Shown piece after piece: positions 16,745 through 25,076 of a DNA stretch of 64,000 nucleotides (positions are counted from its first letter, which is position 1; each line of letters opens with the position of its first letter). Made by a program: the position numbers and the translations under genes. Where the stretch lies: positions 62,001 to 126,000 of the forward strand of contig CAYTWB010000002.1 in assembly GCA_964441945.1 (NCBI GenBank), read 5' to 3'. The notes below the pieces were generated by a model, which was given only the letters and a program-made list of their open reading frames with translations, had not been told where the DNA came from and searched no databases. The DNA is from JADGQM01 sp964441945 (GTDB taxonomy: Bacteria; Desulfobacterota; Syntrophobacteria; Syntrophobacterales; Syntrophobacteraceae).

Positions 16745-17620
16745 ATGAAGATCGCTCTGTTTCGCTGCTGTGTGACGGCGATAGGTCTGGATCATTTTGA
16801 ATCCTCGACCAACGCGGTCCTCCGGAAACTGGGGATAGAATTCGTGGATTTGAAGGAGTTCGGATGCTGCGGATATCCCCTGAGGAACTTCAATTTCAGG
16901 GCGTTTGTTCTTGCTTCAGCACGAAATCTGGCACTGGCTGAAAGACGAGGTCTGAATATCCTGACCGCATGCAACTGCTGTTACGGGAATCTCAAGCACG
17001 CCGCACACCTGATGAAAGAGGACGCCGCCCTGAGAGATGATATCAATGCGGCCCTGGCAAGAGAGGGTTTGCACTATGAGGGCGATATCGGAGCGAAACA
17101 TCTCCTGCAGGTTCTGCATGATGAAATCGGCATTGAGGTCATCAAAGCAAGTCTCAAAAAGACGTTTCGGAACCTCAAAATCGCCACGCACTATGGCTGC
17201 CATCTTTTGAGGCCTTCCGATATTGCCCAGTTCGATCAGCCGTTCTCGCCCACAAAATTTGATCGGCTGGTGACCGTTACCGGGGCCGAATCGATTTCCT
17301 GGTCAGCCAAGCTCGATTGTTGCGGATCGCCTTTGGTGGGGGCCAATAGTGAGCTTTCGATGGACCTGACCCAGAAAAAACTACAAAGCGCCAGGGAAGG
17401 GGGGGCTGACTACATATGTGTCATCTGTCCCTACTGCCAGATGCAGTTCGACACGGTGCAGAAGATCATGGTTTTCCGTCGAGGGGCAAAGGCAGTCTTG
17501 CCGTCCATTCTCTACCCGCAGCTCCTCGGGCTTTGCCTGGAAATCCCTCCTCAACAACTCGGAATAGAGATGAACAAAGTCCCGATCACCGGGCTCCAGC
17601 AGCTCCTCTCCGACAATTAG
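16745..17620 (+). CDS. HdrB-like protein (CCG-domain iron-sulfur oxidoreductase subunit)
   Basis: A cytoplasmic protein of 291 residues with two cysteine-rich CCG regions: FGCCGYPL with NCCYGN, then HYGCHLL, LDCCGSPL and CPYC. In heterodisulfide reductase subunit B these hold noncubane [4Fe-4S] clusters that reduce a disulfide. The length matches HdrB (about 290). It follows the membrane FeS gene by 13 bp and should be its catalytic partner. No hdrA or methyl-CoM genes are near, so the disulfide substrate is unknown. Confidence 0.88.
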   Translation: MKIALFRCCVTAIGLDHFESSTNAVLRKLGIEFVDLKEFGCCGYPLRNFNFRAFVLASARNLALAERRGLNILTACNCCYGNLKHAAHLMKEDAALRDDINAALAREGLHYEGDIGAKHLLQVLHDEIGIEVIKASLKKTFRNLKIATHYGCHLLRPSDIAQFDQPFSPTKFDRLVTVTGAESISWSAKLDCCGSPLVGANSELSMDLTQKKLQSAREGGADYICVICPYCQMQFDTVQKIMVFRRGAKAVLPSILYPQLLGLCLEIPPQQLGIEMNKVPITGLQQLLSDN

Positions 17621-17662
17621 GAATCGTCCAAAAACAAGTATCACACAAACTCGTGATTCATC

Positions 17663-17741
17663 GGGCGGGCATGAAGCCCGCCCCTTGCTACAAGCGCTGA
17701 ATCCGCTTAGCGCATACAAGGGGCGGGGTTTACCCCCGCCC
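17663..17741. repeat. Twin GC-rich hairpins between hdrB and thiE
   Basis: GGGCGGGC-ATGAA-GCCCGCCC (17663-17683) and, some 35 bp on, GGGCGGGG-TTTA-CCCCCGCCC (17721-17741), joined by CCCTTG/CAAGGG arms that could close a larger structure. The first hairpin recurs almost unchanged at 28809-28829, so it is a genome repeat. It may also separate the two convergent operons. Confidence 0.7.
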
Positions 17742-17844
17742 GAATAGACTCAGCGCTTGGATGGTGGTCCGGGCATGTTTCTATCACGAAGGACACGAAG
17801 AAAAGATCGAAAGAACAATTCCGCCGGTTTGGGAGATACAAAGA

Positions 17845-18498
17845 TCAGCGCTGTCGATCCCTGATGCGCCTTATCAGTGAGCTCACCGTTTCGCTTATGT
17901 CAGGCGCCTGGGTGATGGCTGTAACCACCGCTATGCGTTGGGCCCCTTTGGCAAGGACCTGTTCGAGATTGTGATCCTTGATGCCCCCCATCACCGTGAA
18001 AGGGACCCGGATTTTCGATTTGATCGTACTGATCGCTTCCGGTCCCAGGCAGTCTCCGGCGGCCTCTTTAGTTGTTGTGGGGAATATGGGCCCGATATTG
18101 ACGTAGTCTGCCCCTTCCTCCTGGGCTCGAAGCGCCTCCTCCAGAGAATGCGTGGAAGCTCCAATCAGCATTTCCGGGGCAATCCTTCTGGCCGCGGCGA
18201 CGGGAAGGTCATCCTGGCCCAGGTGTACACCGTCCGCCTCAACCGCCATGGCGATGTCCAAATGATCGTTGATGATCAGCAGGACGCCGGCTTTGCTGGT
18301 GGCTTTGCGGAATTCGAGGGCCAGGTGGTAGAGCGCCTTCGCCGAATAGTCCTTCTCTCTCAGCTGAATGACCCTGGCTCCTCCCTGGATGACGGCGTGC
18401 AGCACCTCCATATTGGATCTTCCTGCGGAGAGCCGCTCGCAGGTAACGGGATAGATATCGACTTCCTGGAATCTGGCCTTGCTTTGTTGCCGGTTCAT
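17845..18498 (-). CDS. thiE: Thiamine-phosphate synthase
   Basis: Joins the pyrimidine (HMP-PP) and thiazole phosphate to form thiamine phosphate. It has 217 residues with the TIM-barrel features VIQLREKDYSAKAL, HLGQDDLPVAAARRI, GASTHSLEEALRA, DYVNIGPIFPTTTK and a final phosphate loop VMGGIKDHN. The start ATG 18498 is directly behind GTAGGAGGAGGC and overlaps the thiS stop (ATGA). It is the last gene of thiG-thiH-thiS-thiE under the TPP riboswitch. Confidence 0.95.
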   Translation of the reverse strand: MNRQQSKARFQEVDIYPVTCERLSAGRSNMEVLHAVIQGGARVIQLREKDYSAKALYHLALEFRKATSKAGVLLIINDHLDIAMAVEADGVHLGQDDLPVAAARRIAPEMLIGASTHSLEEALRAQEEGADYVNIGPIFPTTTKEAAGDCLGPEAISTIKSKIRVPFTVMGGIKDHNLEQVLAKGAQRIAVVTAITQAPDISETVSSLIRRIRDRQR

Positions 18499-18698
18499 CA
18501 GCCTCCTCCTACAAATCGTATGATCTCGAAGGAATCCCCGTCCTGGACCGGTTCCTTCGATAGTTCGTTGCGTGGCACAATCCGCAGATTCCGTTCCACC
18601 ACCACTGCATGGGGGTTGATTTGCAGCGATTCCAGAAGCGCAGTTACAGAGGATTGGCCGCAATACTCCTTCTTTTGACCGTTGATGGTGACTTCCAT
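18498..18698 (-). CDS. thiS: Sulfur carrier protein ThiS
   Basis: A ubiquitin-like protein of 66 residues ending in VGGG. The terminal Gly-Gly is adenylated and converted to a thiocarboxylate that gives sulfur to the thiazole. The opening MEVTINGQKKEY and the phrase PHAVVVERN are family-typical. It overlaps thiE by an ATGA and starts 13 bp after thiH. The E1 enzyme needed to activate it is not in this operon; the ThiF-like protein at 2.2 kb is a candidate. Confidence 0.93.
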   Translation of the reverse strand: MEVTINGQKKEYCGQSSVTALLESLQINPHAVVVERNLRIVPRNELSKEPVQDGDSFEIIRFVGGG

Positions 18699-18711
18699 AA
18701 TTGCCCCCTGG

Positions 18712-19839
18712 TCAGCACGCCTCGGAGTAATGCAGGAAAGCCGGGTCCCAATCCTTCCAGACCGGTTCATAGCCTAGGCCCCGAATCACCTCGGCGACCA
18801 CATGAGGCGGCCGTTCATCTGCTATTTCAAACTGGGCTTCCGCCTCATTGCGTTGGGTGTAGCCTCCGGGTTCCGTGCGGGAGCCGGCGCTCATGCTGGT
18901 CACCCCGATGGGGATCAGATGATCGCGGAAGAAAGGAGATTCGCGCGTAGAAAGCACCATACCGGCATCCGGCAAAAACAGCCTCAAAGCGGTCAGAAGC
19001 TGAACAAAATTGCGATCCGACACCGGATGAGACGGCTGATAGGCCCCCGCTGCAGGGCAAAGCCTCGGGAAGGAGATGGAGATGTGCGATTTCCAGAAGG
19101 ATCGCTGCAGGTGGCGTGTATGAAGCCCGAGAAAGAAGCCTTCGGTCCTCCAGTTGCAGAGGCCGAGGAGGGCGCCGAGTCCGATCCGGCGAAATCCCGC
19201 TTCGCCTCCTTGATCCGGTGTTCCCAGCCGCCATGAGAAATCCCGCTTTTTCCCGGTGGGATGGAAATCCTTGTAGCGCGCCTCGTTATAGGTCTCCTGG
19301 AAGACCGTGAGGCCGTCAATGCCATAGCCGATGAGTTCCCGGTATGCGTCGGTGCCGAGGGGAAAGATCTCTATGGAGATCGATGCGAACAGAGGGCGGA
19401 GGACTTCCGTGACGGCGCGCAGATAATCGTTGGTGATGATATGGGGTGAATCCCCGGAGACGAGCAGGATGTGGCGGAATCCCATATCGTGTATCTGTCC
19501 GGCTTCGACCGCAGCCTCTTCTATCGAGAGCGTCCGACGGGCGACCCGATTCTTCGAGTTAAAGCCGCAGTAGACACAGCTGTTCGAGCAGACATTTGAG
19601 AGATAGAGCGGGGCGAAAAGGCTGATCACTCGACCGAAACGCTGTTCGGTGAGGCCATGTGCGCGCTGGGCCATTGCTTCAAGGAAGGGTCCCGCCGCCG
19701 GAGAAAGCAGGCTTACGAAGTCCTCCAGCTTAATCGATTGAACACTGAGTGCCCTTTCCACATCACTCGCCGTACTGCTCTCGATCCGCTTTTCAATCTC
19801 GTCCCAGGGGTATTTTCTCAACTCCTTGTAGAATTCCAT
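18712..19839 (-). CDS. thiH: 2-iminoacetate synthase (radical SAM)
   Basis: Cleaves tyrosine by radical chemistry to dehydroglycine for thiazole formation, the oxygen-independent route expected of an anaerobe. It has 375 residues, with the radical SAM cluster motif CSNSCVYCGF (C-x3-C-x2-C), SAM-binding GDSPH and the C-terminal TSMSAGSRTEPGGY segment. It begins 6 bp after thiG. Confidence 0.96.
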   Translation of the reverse strand: MEFYKELRKYPWDEIEKRIESSTASDVERALSVQSIKLEDFVSLLSPAAGPFLEAMAQRAHGLTEQRFGRVISLFAPLYLSNVCSNSCVYCGFNSKNRVARRTLSIEEAAVEAGQIHDMGFRHILLVSGDSPHIITNDYLRAVTEVLRPLFASISIEIFPLGTDAYRELIGYGIDGLTVFQETYNEARYKDFHPTGKKRDFSWRLGTPDQGGEAGFRRIGLGALLGLCNWRTEGFFLGLHTRHLQRSFWKSHISISFPRLCPAAGAYQPSHPVSDRNFVQLLTALRLFLPDAGMVLSTRESPFFRDHLIPIGVTSMSAGSRTEPGGYTQRNEAEAQFEIADERPPHVVAEVIRGLGYEPVWKDWDPAFLHYSEAC

Positions 19840-19845
19840 GGCGAT

Positions 19846-20616
19846 TCACCTCAAAAATCCCGTAAGGGGGCTCGATGCCTCGGCCATTCGTTGAGGACGG
19901 CCCAGGCCGGCCAGGAACGCCTCGCGGCCGGCTTCAACCCCCTTTCTGAAGGCTTGAGCCATGGCCAGCGGGTTTCCGGCCACAGCAACGGCGGTATTGA
20001 CCAAAACGGCATCAGCGCCGATTTCCATCGCCTCAGCGGCGTGGGATGGCGCGCCCAGACCGGCATCCACCACCACCGGTACGTGGGCTTTTTCAACGAT
20101 GATCTCGATGGCATCCCGGGTGCGCAGCCCCTGTTTGGAACCGATGGCCGATCCGAGCGGCATGACGGTGGCCGTGCCCGCCTCTTCCAGGCGTTTGGCA
20201 AGCACCGGGTCGGCCGGCATATAGGGAAGCACCACAAATCCCTCTTTGACCAGGATTTCGGCCGCTTTGAGCGTCTCGACCGGGTCGGGCAGAAGATGGT
20301 GGGGATCGGGAGTCACCTCCAGCTTCACCCAGGGTTCGCATCCCGCAGCACGGGCAATACGCGCGAGCCGGACTGCCTCCTCTGCATCGCGTGCCCCGGA
20401 GGTGTTCGGAAGCAACAGATACTTGTTCGGGTCAATGGCACTCAGAATGCTATCCTGAGGATTCTCCAGTTCTACCCGGCGCAGCGCAACGGTCACGATC
20501 TCCGCTCCGGAGGCGGCCAGGGCTTTCTCCAAGAACTGAGGGGAGGCGAACTTGCCGGTTCCCATCAGGAGTCGGGATCGAAACGTGCGGCCTGCTATAA
20601 CCAGTTGGTCATTCAT
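19846..20616 (-). CDS. thiG: Thiazole synthase
   Basis: Builds the thiazole phosphate ring from deoxyxylulose phosphate, dehydroglycine and ThiS-thiocarboxylate. It has 256 residues with the opening LVIAGRTFRSRLLMGTGKF, the KLEVTPDPHHLLPD segment, GSAIGSKQGLRT and the final VDAGLGAPSHAAEAMEIGAD phosphate-binding region. It is the first gene after the TPP riboswitch and attenuator. Confidence 0.96.
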   Translation of the reverse strand: MNDQLVIAGRTFRSRLLMGTGKFASPQFLEKALAASGAEIVTVALRRVELENPQDSILSAIDPNKYLLLPNTSGARDAEEAVRLARIARAAGCEPWVKLEVTPDPHHLLPDPVETLKAAEILVKEGFVVLPYMPADPVLAKRLEEAGTATVMPLGSAIGSKQGLRTRDAIEIIVEKAHVPVVVDAGLGAPSHAAEAMEIGADAVLVNTAVAVAGNPLAMAQAFRKGVEAGREAFLAGLGRPQRMAEASSPLTGFLR

Positions 20617-20683
20617 GGGACAGTATCCTCCCTGCTAACGATATGGCGGTATAGGCTCTTTGCTCGACGCCATGCTGTAGTCC

Positions 20684-20719
20684 AAACAAAAAGCCGCTTC
20701 CAGCATGGCGGAAGCGGCT
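20684..20719 (-). terminator. Intrinsic terminator (expression platform of the TPP riboswitch)
   Basis: On the minus strand a perfect 10-bp stem, AGCCGCTTCC (20710-20719) with GGAAGCGGCT (20692-20701) and an 8-base loop, is followed by TTTTTG. It lies between the aptamer and thiG, so ligand-dependent premature termination is expected. Confidence 0.88.
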
Positions 20720-20750
20720 ATCAGAAGCGAACATCGAAATTTTCTCAGCT

Positions 20751-20840
20751 CGCAACCGTTTCCCTACGCTGGCGTTGTCCAGATCAGGTATTAAGGGTGT
20801 TTTCTCAGCCCAGAAACTTGAGCACCCCTAACGGTTGTCA
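20751..20840 (-). promoter_or_regulatory. TPP (THI-box) riboswitch
   Basis: The minus strand carries the conserved aptamer elements in order: a P1 arm CAACCGT, GGGGTGC, CTGAGAAA, ACACCC, ACCTGATCTGGA, then GCCAGCGTAGGGAA and the closing arm ACGGTTG. It sits immediately downstream of a promoter and upstream of a terminator and thiGHSE, so thiamine pyrophosphate should switch the operon off by termination. A second CTGAGAAAA just after the aptamer is probably chance. Confidence 0.95.
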
Positions 20841-20851
20841 TCCTGCGTCGA

Positions 20852-20879
20852 ATAATATCACAGGAATTCAGAATGTCAA
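20852..20879 (-). promoter_or_regulatory. Sigma-70 promoter of the thi operon
   Basis: Minus strand: TTGACA (20874-20879), a 16-bp spacer, TATTAT (20852-20857). Transcription would begin just before the riboswitch P1 stem. Confidence 0.8.
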
Positions 20880-20959
20880 AACCCGAATTCGGGTTCCCAC
20901 GGCATTGATCCGGAAAAACCTTTGTATTGTCAGAGTCAAAGCTGCGTGGTAGAAACAAA

Positions 20960-21092
20960 AAACTATCTCAAGATGGCACAAAGGCCGTTAAACGTCATTC
21001 CGGCGAAAGCCGGGACCCAGCAAGGTTTTTAAAGGTCTTCTGGACCCCGGTGTTCGCCGGGGTGACGGTGTGAGCAAGTTTTGAGATAGTTT
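20960..21092. mobile_element. 133-bp inverted-repeat element (MITE-like), copy A
   Basis: The ends are the perfect 12-bp inverted repeats AAACTATCTCAA (20960-20971) and TTGAGATAGTTT (21081-21092). The interior contains two hairpin arms, CATTCCGGCGAAAGCCGG and CCCCGGTGTTCGCCGGGG, but no open frame. A copy of the same length lies inverted at 40307-40439 and an interrupted one at 59805-60178. The phoH coding region begins about 30 bp after the right end. No clear target duplication is visible. Confidence 0.75.
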
Positions 21093-21121
21093 CTTATTCC
21101 TTGGTGAGGGTCCTCATAGAT

Positions 21122-22141
21122 TTGGCTCAGACATCGGCAACAGACAGAAACGAAGGAACGACGGCACAGATCTCTTTCGAAGAGAACCGGCTCGTCCAGC
21201 AGCTGGCCGGAGAACGGAACAGCTATCTGAAGATCATCGAAAAACAGCTGGATGTGCGTGTTCACCTTCGGGGGAATCAGTTCAGCATTGCCGGGGATGA
21301 ACCCCATGTGGAGCTTGCCGGCCGGCTGCTCAAAGAGCTCTCCGAGTTGATTCAGAAGGGATATCCGGTTTATGAGAGCGACATTGTTTATGCCATCCGG
21401 ATCCTCAGTGAGAACATCCAGCGCAGCCTGAAAGATATTTTCCTCGATCACGTCTTCATTGCCTCCAACAAGCGAACCATTTCCCCCAAGAGTGTCAGGC
21501 AAAAGGAGTACATCGAAGCCATCCGCCACTTCGATATCGTATTTGGAATTGGCCCGGCAGGGACCGGCAAGACTTATCTTGCCATGGCCATGGCTGTTGC
21601 CGCCATGAGCAAAGAGCTGGTCCGCCGAATCGTGCTGGTCCGCCCGGCCGTGGAAGCGGGCGAAAAACTGGGTTTTTTGCCCGGAGACCTGGCCGAAAAG
21701 GTCAACCCCTACCTTCGACCGCTCTACGACGCCCTCCATGACATGATGGACTATGAAAAGGCTTCCGGTCTGCTGCAGCGCGGCGCCATCGAGGTTGCCC
21801 CTCTGGCCTTCATGCGTGGACGAACACTCAATGATTCGTTCGTGATCCTGGATGAAGCGCAGAACACGACGAGCGAACAGATGAAGATGTTCCTGACCCG
21901 GCTGGGACTGGGATCGAAAGCCGTTGTCACGGGTGATATCACCCAGATTGATCTGCCCGAGGACCGGACTTCCGGGCTCGTTGAAGCCATTCAGTTGCTC
22001 AAGGGGATTCGTGACATCGAATTTGTGTATTTCACCAATCGAGATGTAGTCCGGCACCGGATCGTCCAGGAAATCATTATGGCCTATGAACGTGCCGGGG
22101 AGCGCAAGTTTCGGCCCACCAAATCGGTTACAGAGAAATAG
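21122..22141 (+). CDS. phoH: PhoH-like ATPase
   Basis: A cytoplasmic P-loop ATPase of the PhoH/YbeZ family, thought to act in RNA metabolism with YbeY. Walker A is GPAGTGKTYLAMAMAV, then VRPAVEAGEKLGFLPGDL, Walker B region FVILDEAQN and the arginine-finger segment TRLGLGSKAVVTGD. The start is uncertain: TTG 21122 lies 11 bases after GGTGAGGG, while an upstream TTG 21101 lacks a site. The gene begins right beside repeat copy A, which may supply its leader. Followed by pgpH and ybeY, a common phoH cluster. Confidence 0.92.
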   Translation: MAQTSATDRNEGTTAQISFEENRLVQQLAGERNSYLKIIEKQLDVRVHLRGNQFSIAGDEPHVELAGRLLKELSELIQKGYPVYESDIVYAIRILSENIQRSLKDIFLDHVFIASNKRTISPKSVRQKEYIEAIRHFDIVFGIGPAGTGKTYLAMAMAVAAMSKELVRRIVLVRPAVEAGEKLGFLPGDLAEKVNPYLRPLYDALHDMMDYEKASGLLQRGAIEVAPLAFMRGRTLNDSFVILDEAQNTTSEQMKMFLTRLGLGSKAVVTGDITQIDLPEDRTSGLVEAIQLLKGIRDIEFVYFTNRDVVRHRIVQEIIMAYERAGERKFRPTKSVTEK

Positions 22142-22146
22142 TGTGC

Positions 22147-24624
22147 ATGGATAAGGAAAAGCGGGAACCCGAGAAACCAAAGACCAAGGCTAGGGCCGCT
22201 CAAGGCAAGCGCTTTATACCGGAGGTCCTGCGCCGGAGCAAAGTGCAGAAGCTTCTCATGCTGGCCGGTTTCAGTCTTGTCGTCTCCCTTCTTCTGGCTC
22301 CCTCCCTCGTTACCCAGACTCCACTTTATCAATTGGGCGATATCGCCCCTCAGAACATCAAGGCAAAGCGTGATTTCCTGGTTGAGGACCGGGAGGCTAT
22401 TGCCAGGAAGCGTGATGAGGCGGTGAGGCAGGCCCCGGTTGTCTACGATCTGGACGAAACCGTTTCACAGCGGGTTCAAGAGCGGCTGGAGGCGGCTTTT
22501 AAGATGATCCGCGACGACGCCGAGGTCCAGCAGCTTGTGGTCATCAACCAGGAAGGGCAACAGGCAGCGCCCTTCTGTTCCGATTCGAATGAAACCCTGG
22601 CGGGGGACCCCATCGACCCGGGCATAGCGCTTTCGCGGAAGAAGAAGGAGTTCGAAGGTCTTTTGGGATTTCCGGTGTCGGAGCAGGTCTTCACCATTTT
22701 ACTGGAAAAGCGTTTCGGCAGGCATATTCAGGAACGAATTGGCGAACTGCTGAAAGCCGCCTTCGGCGTGGGGGTCGTTTCCGGCAAATCGAAGCTCCTT
22801 CAGGCTCAGGGTGAACGGGCACTCATCCGAAAGGCCGGTTTGGCGGACGGGCAGCCTTCGGTGCCCCCGGAACCCTTCCAAGATCTGGAAGAAGCTCAAA
22901 AGTTGCTGAAAATCCAGGCATTAGAAGCCGATGGAGATGCTGGGGAAATCATCGCCATTGTCTTTCTGGCTTCTCAGTTCCTGCAGCCCAATCTGTTCTT
23001 TAACCTGGAGGAAACGGAACGGCAACGAGAGCAGGCCTATGCCTCGGTTAAGTCCGTCTACCTGCAGGTCACCAAGAATGAGATGCTGGTGCGGGAGGGA
23101 CAGCGTATCGGGCCCCTGGAACTGCTCAAGCTGCGGGGACAGGATGAGGAAAAGTCGCAAGGGCATCAGTTCCTGGTTTTTGTGGCGACCTTCCTGTTCA
23201 GCTGTCTTTGTATATGGGTCTTTGCGTATGTGGCGACCCAGCATTTCCCTTCCCGGCAGATGGAAAGCAGGGATTTCCTGTTCATGGGCATTCTGCTCAT
23301 CTTCATGCTCGCCATCGGCAGCTTTACCCTGTGGGTGGCAGAGAGCGTGGGGGACTCATCGGTCAGCATGTCCGGCAAGACCCTCATCTACGGTATCCCG
23401 ATCAGTGCCGGGGCGATGATCGCCTGCATCTTCTTTGGCGTGAGTCTCGCTCTGATTTTCTCCTTGCTGGTCAGTCTTTTCGCCGGTCTGTTGTTCGGAA
23501 AGGACCTCGGCCTCTTTCTTTACTTCCTGATCGGCTCCTTTGTTGCCGCCCACGGAGTCTGTCCGTGCCGGAATCGCATTGCGCCGATCAAAGCCGGTCT
23601 TCTGGTCGGCTGCTGCAATGTCGCTCAGATTGTTCTTTTTGCCCTCCTGCAGGAGCAATGGGCCTTTTTCAAGATTGTCACCAACGTTTTCTTCGGGTTC
23701 TTCGGAGGCATTCTGGCAGGGATCGTGGTGACCGGGTTCACACCCCTGGCTGAAATGATTTTTGGATACACAACGGACATCAAGCTGCTGGAACTGGTCA
23801 CCATGGATCAGCCCCTGCTCCAGGAGTTGATGGTGCAGGCCCCCGGGACTTATCATCACAGCATCATCGTGGGCAACATGGTGGAAACGGCCGCAAACTC
23901 CATCGGCGCCAATTCATTGCTGGCCAAGGTAGCCGCCTACTATCACGATATCGGCAAGATCAAGAAACCGGTCTACTTCATTGAAAACCAGTTCGATTGT
24001 GAGAATCGCCATGAGAAGCTCGCTCCCTCGATGAGCAGCCTCATTCTCATGTCTCATGTCAAGGAAGGGATCGAGCTGGCCAAACAGCACCACCTGGGCA
24101 AGCCCATCATCGACATCATCAGCCAGCACCACGGAACAAGCCTCATTACCTACTTCTACAACAAGGCCCAGGAGGCTCGACAGAAGGCCCGCACCCTGAA
24201 GGGCGCCGATCTGCCCCCGATAGATGTTGATGATTATCGCTATCCCGGCCCCAAACCTCAGACAAAGGAGGCCGGCCTGGTGATGCTGGCGGATGTGGTC
24301 GAGGCGGCATGCCGCTCCCTCACCGACCCCACACCGGCCAGGATTCAGGGGATGGTCAATCGGTTGATCAACAGTATTTTCAGTGACGGTCAACTGGGCC
24401 AGTGTGAGCTGACACTGAAGGACCTCCATCACATCGCCAAACATTTCAATCAGATCCTGGCTACAGTACATCACAGGCGGATCGAGTATCCGGGTGTCGT
24501 AGCGAATGGAAAGGGAAAAGCGGATGGCAGTGATTCGGCTCAGCGTGAACCAAGATCGGATCGAGATAAACCTGCGGCGAGTCAAGAAGGCGGCCGAGGC
24601 AATCTTAAAAGGCTTGGGATTTAG
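22147..24624 (+). CDS. pgpH: 7TM-HD family cyclic-dinucleotide phosphodiesterase (PgpH-like)
   Basis: A membrane protein of 825 residues. An N-terminal membrane segment (LAGFSLVVSLLLAPSLV) precedes a 290-residue extracytoplasmic 7TMR-HDED domain. About seven helices follow (starting FLVFVATFLFSCLCIWVFAY), then a cytoplasmic HD domain (YHHSIIVGNMVE, AAYYHDIGKIKKP, SQHHGTSLI, VMLADVVEAA). Homologues hydrolyse c-di-AMP, and a c-di-AMP synthase occurs at 40.5 kb. The last 34 codons overlap ybeY in another frame, an unusually long overlap giving a charged tail. ATG 22147 is preferred to GTG 22141. Confidence 0.9.
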   Translation: MDKEKREPEKPKTKARAAQGKRFIPEVLRRSKVQKLLMLAGFSLVVSLLLAPSLVTQTPLYQLGDIAPQNIKAKRDFLVEDREAIARKRDEAVRQAPVVYDLDETVSQRVQERLEAAFKMIRDDAEVQQLVVINQEGQQAAPFCSDSNETLAGDPIDPGIALSRKKKEFEGLLGFPVSEQVFTILLEKRFGRHIQERIGELLKAAFGVGVVSGKSKLLQAQGERALIRKAGLADGQPSVPPEPFQDLEEAQKLLKIQALEADGDAGEIIAIVFLASQFLQPNLFFNLEETERQREQAYASVKSVYLQVTKNEMLVREGQRIGPLELLKLRGQDEEKSQGHQFLVFVATFLFSCLCIWVFAYVATQHFPSRQMESRDFLFMGILLIFMLAIGSFTLWVAESVGDSSVSMSGKTLIYGIPISAGAMIACIFFGVSLALIFSLLVSLFAGLLFGKDLGLFLYFLIGSFVAAHGVCPCRNRIAPIKAGLLVGCCNVAQIVLFALLQEQWAFFKIVTNVFFGFFGGILAGIVVTGFTPLAEMIFGYTTDIKLLELVTMDQPLLQELMVQAPGTYHHSIIVGNMVETAANSIGANSLLAKVAAYYHDIGKIKKPVYFIENQFDCENRHEKLAPSMSSLILMSHVKEGIELAKQHHLGKPIIDIISQHHGTSLITYFYNKAQEARQKARTLKGADLPPIDVDDYRYPGPKPQTKEAGLVMLADVVEAACRSLTDPTPARIQGMVNRLINSIFSDGQLGQCELTLKDLHHIAKHFNQILATVHHRRIEYPGVVANGKGKADGSDSAQREPRSDRDKPAASQEGGRGNLKRLGI

Positions 24625-24991
24625 TGATGCGGAGCTGAGTATTGTCGTTGTGGATGATGGGGAAATGGCGAGACTCAACAGCCAGTATCGCCGGGTGCAC
24701 ACGACGACCGATGTCCTCGCTTTTCCCATGCTTGAAGGCGAATTCGGCGATATCCAGCCTCAGCTCCTCGGCGATGTCGTGATCTCCGCCCCGACCGCCG
24801 AGACCATGAGCCGGTGCCATCACTGTTCCCTGTCGGCGGTTCTCGATCTGCTGCTTGTGCACGGGATTTTACACCTGGTCGGCTATGATCACGAGCTCGG
24901 CGAGGAGGAGTCCCTGCGGATGAAGAACAAAACGCTGGAGCTGCTGGAGGTCCTTGGTCATTCCCGGGAAAGTCTCGATTGGTTCGCATAG
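24524..24991 (+). CDS. ybeY: Endoribonuclease/rRNA maturation factor YbeY
   Basis: A zinc-dependent endoribonuclease of 155 residues acting in 16S rRNA maturation and ribosome quality control. The metal site H-x3-H-x5-H is present as HGILHLVGYDHE, and the family phrases LNSQYRRVHTTTDVLAFP and LLGDVVISAPTA precede it. ATG 24524 has AAGGGAAAA before it; ATG 24506 is possible. It overlaps the end of pgpH by 101 bp. Confidence 0.95.
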   Translation: MAVIRLSVNQDRIEINLRRVKKAAEAILKGLGFSDAELSIVVVDDGEMARLNSQYRRVHTTTDVLAFPMLEGEFGDIQPQLLGDVVISAPTAETMSRCHHCSLSAVLDLLLVHGILHLVGYDHELGEEESLRMKNKTLELLEVLGHSRESLDWFA

Positions 24992-25076
24992 CATCTCAAT
25001 AAATCTGTAGAAAAGCGATGAGTGAGTGGCTCATTGCTTGTTCCTCATCACTCATGACCAACCAGAAGGAGGAGCC

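Noticed and set aside
19657..20952. Plus-strand frame of 431 codons over the thi operon
   Set aside because: It covers thiG, the riboswitch and the terminator on the other strand; the product has no resemblance to a protein family.
25019..25055. ATGAGTGA / TCACTCAT inverted repeat before pdxJ
   Set aside because: Only 8-bp arms with no T-run and no second copy found; too weak to call a terminator or operator.
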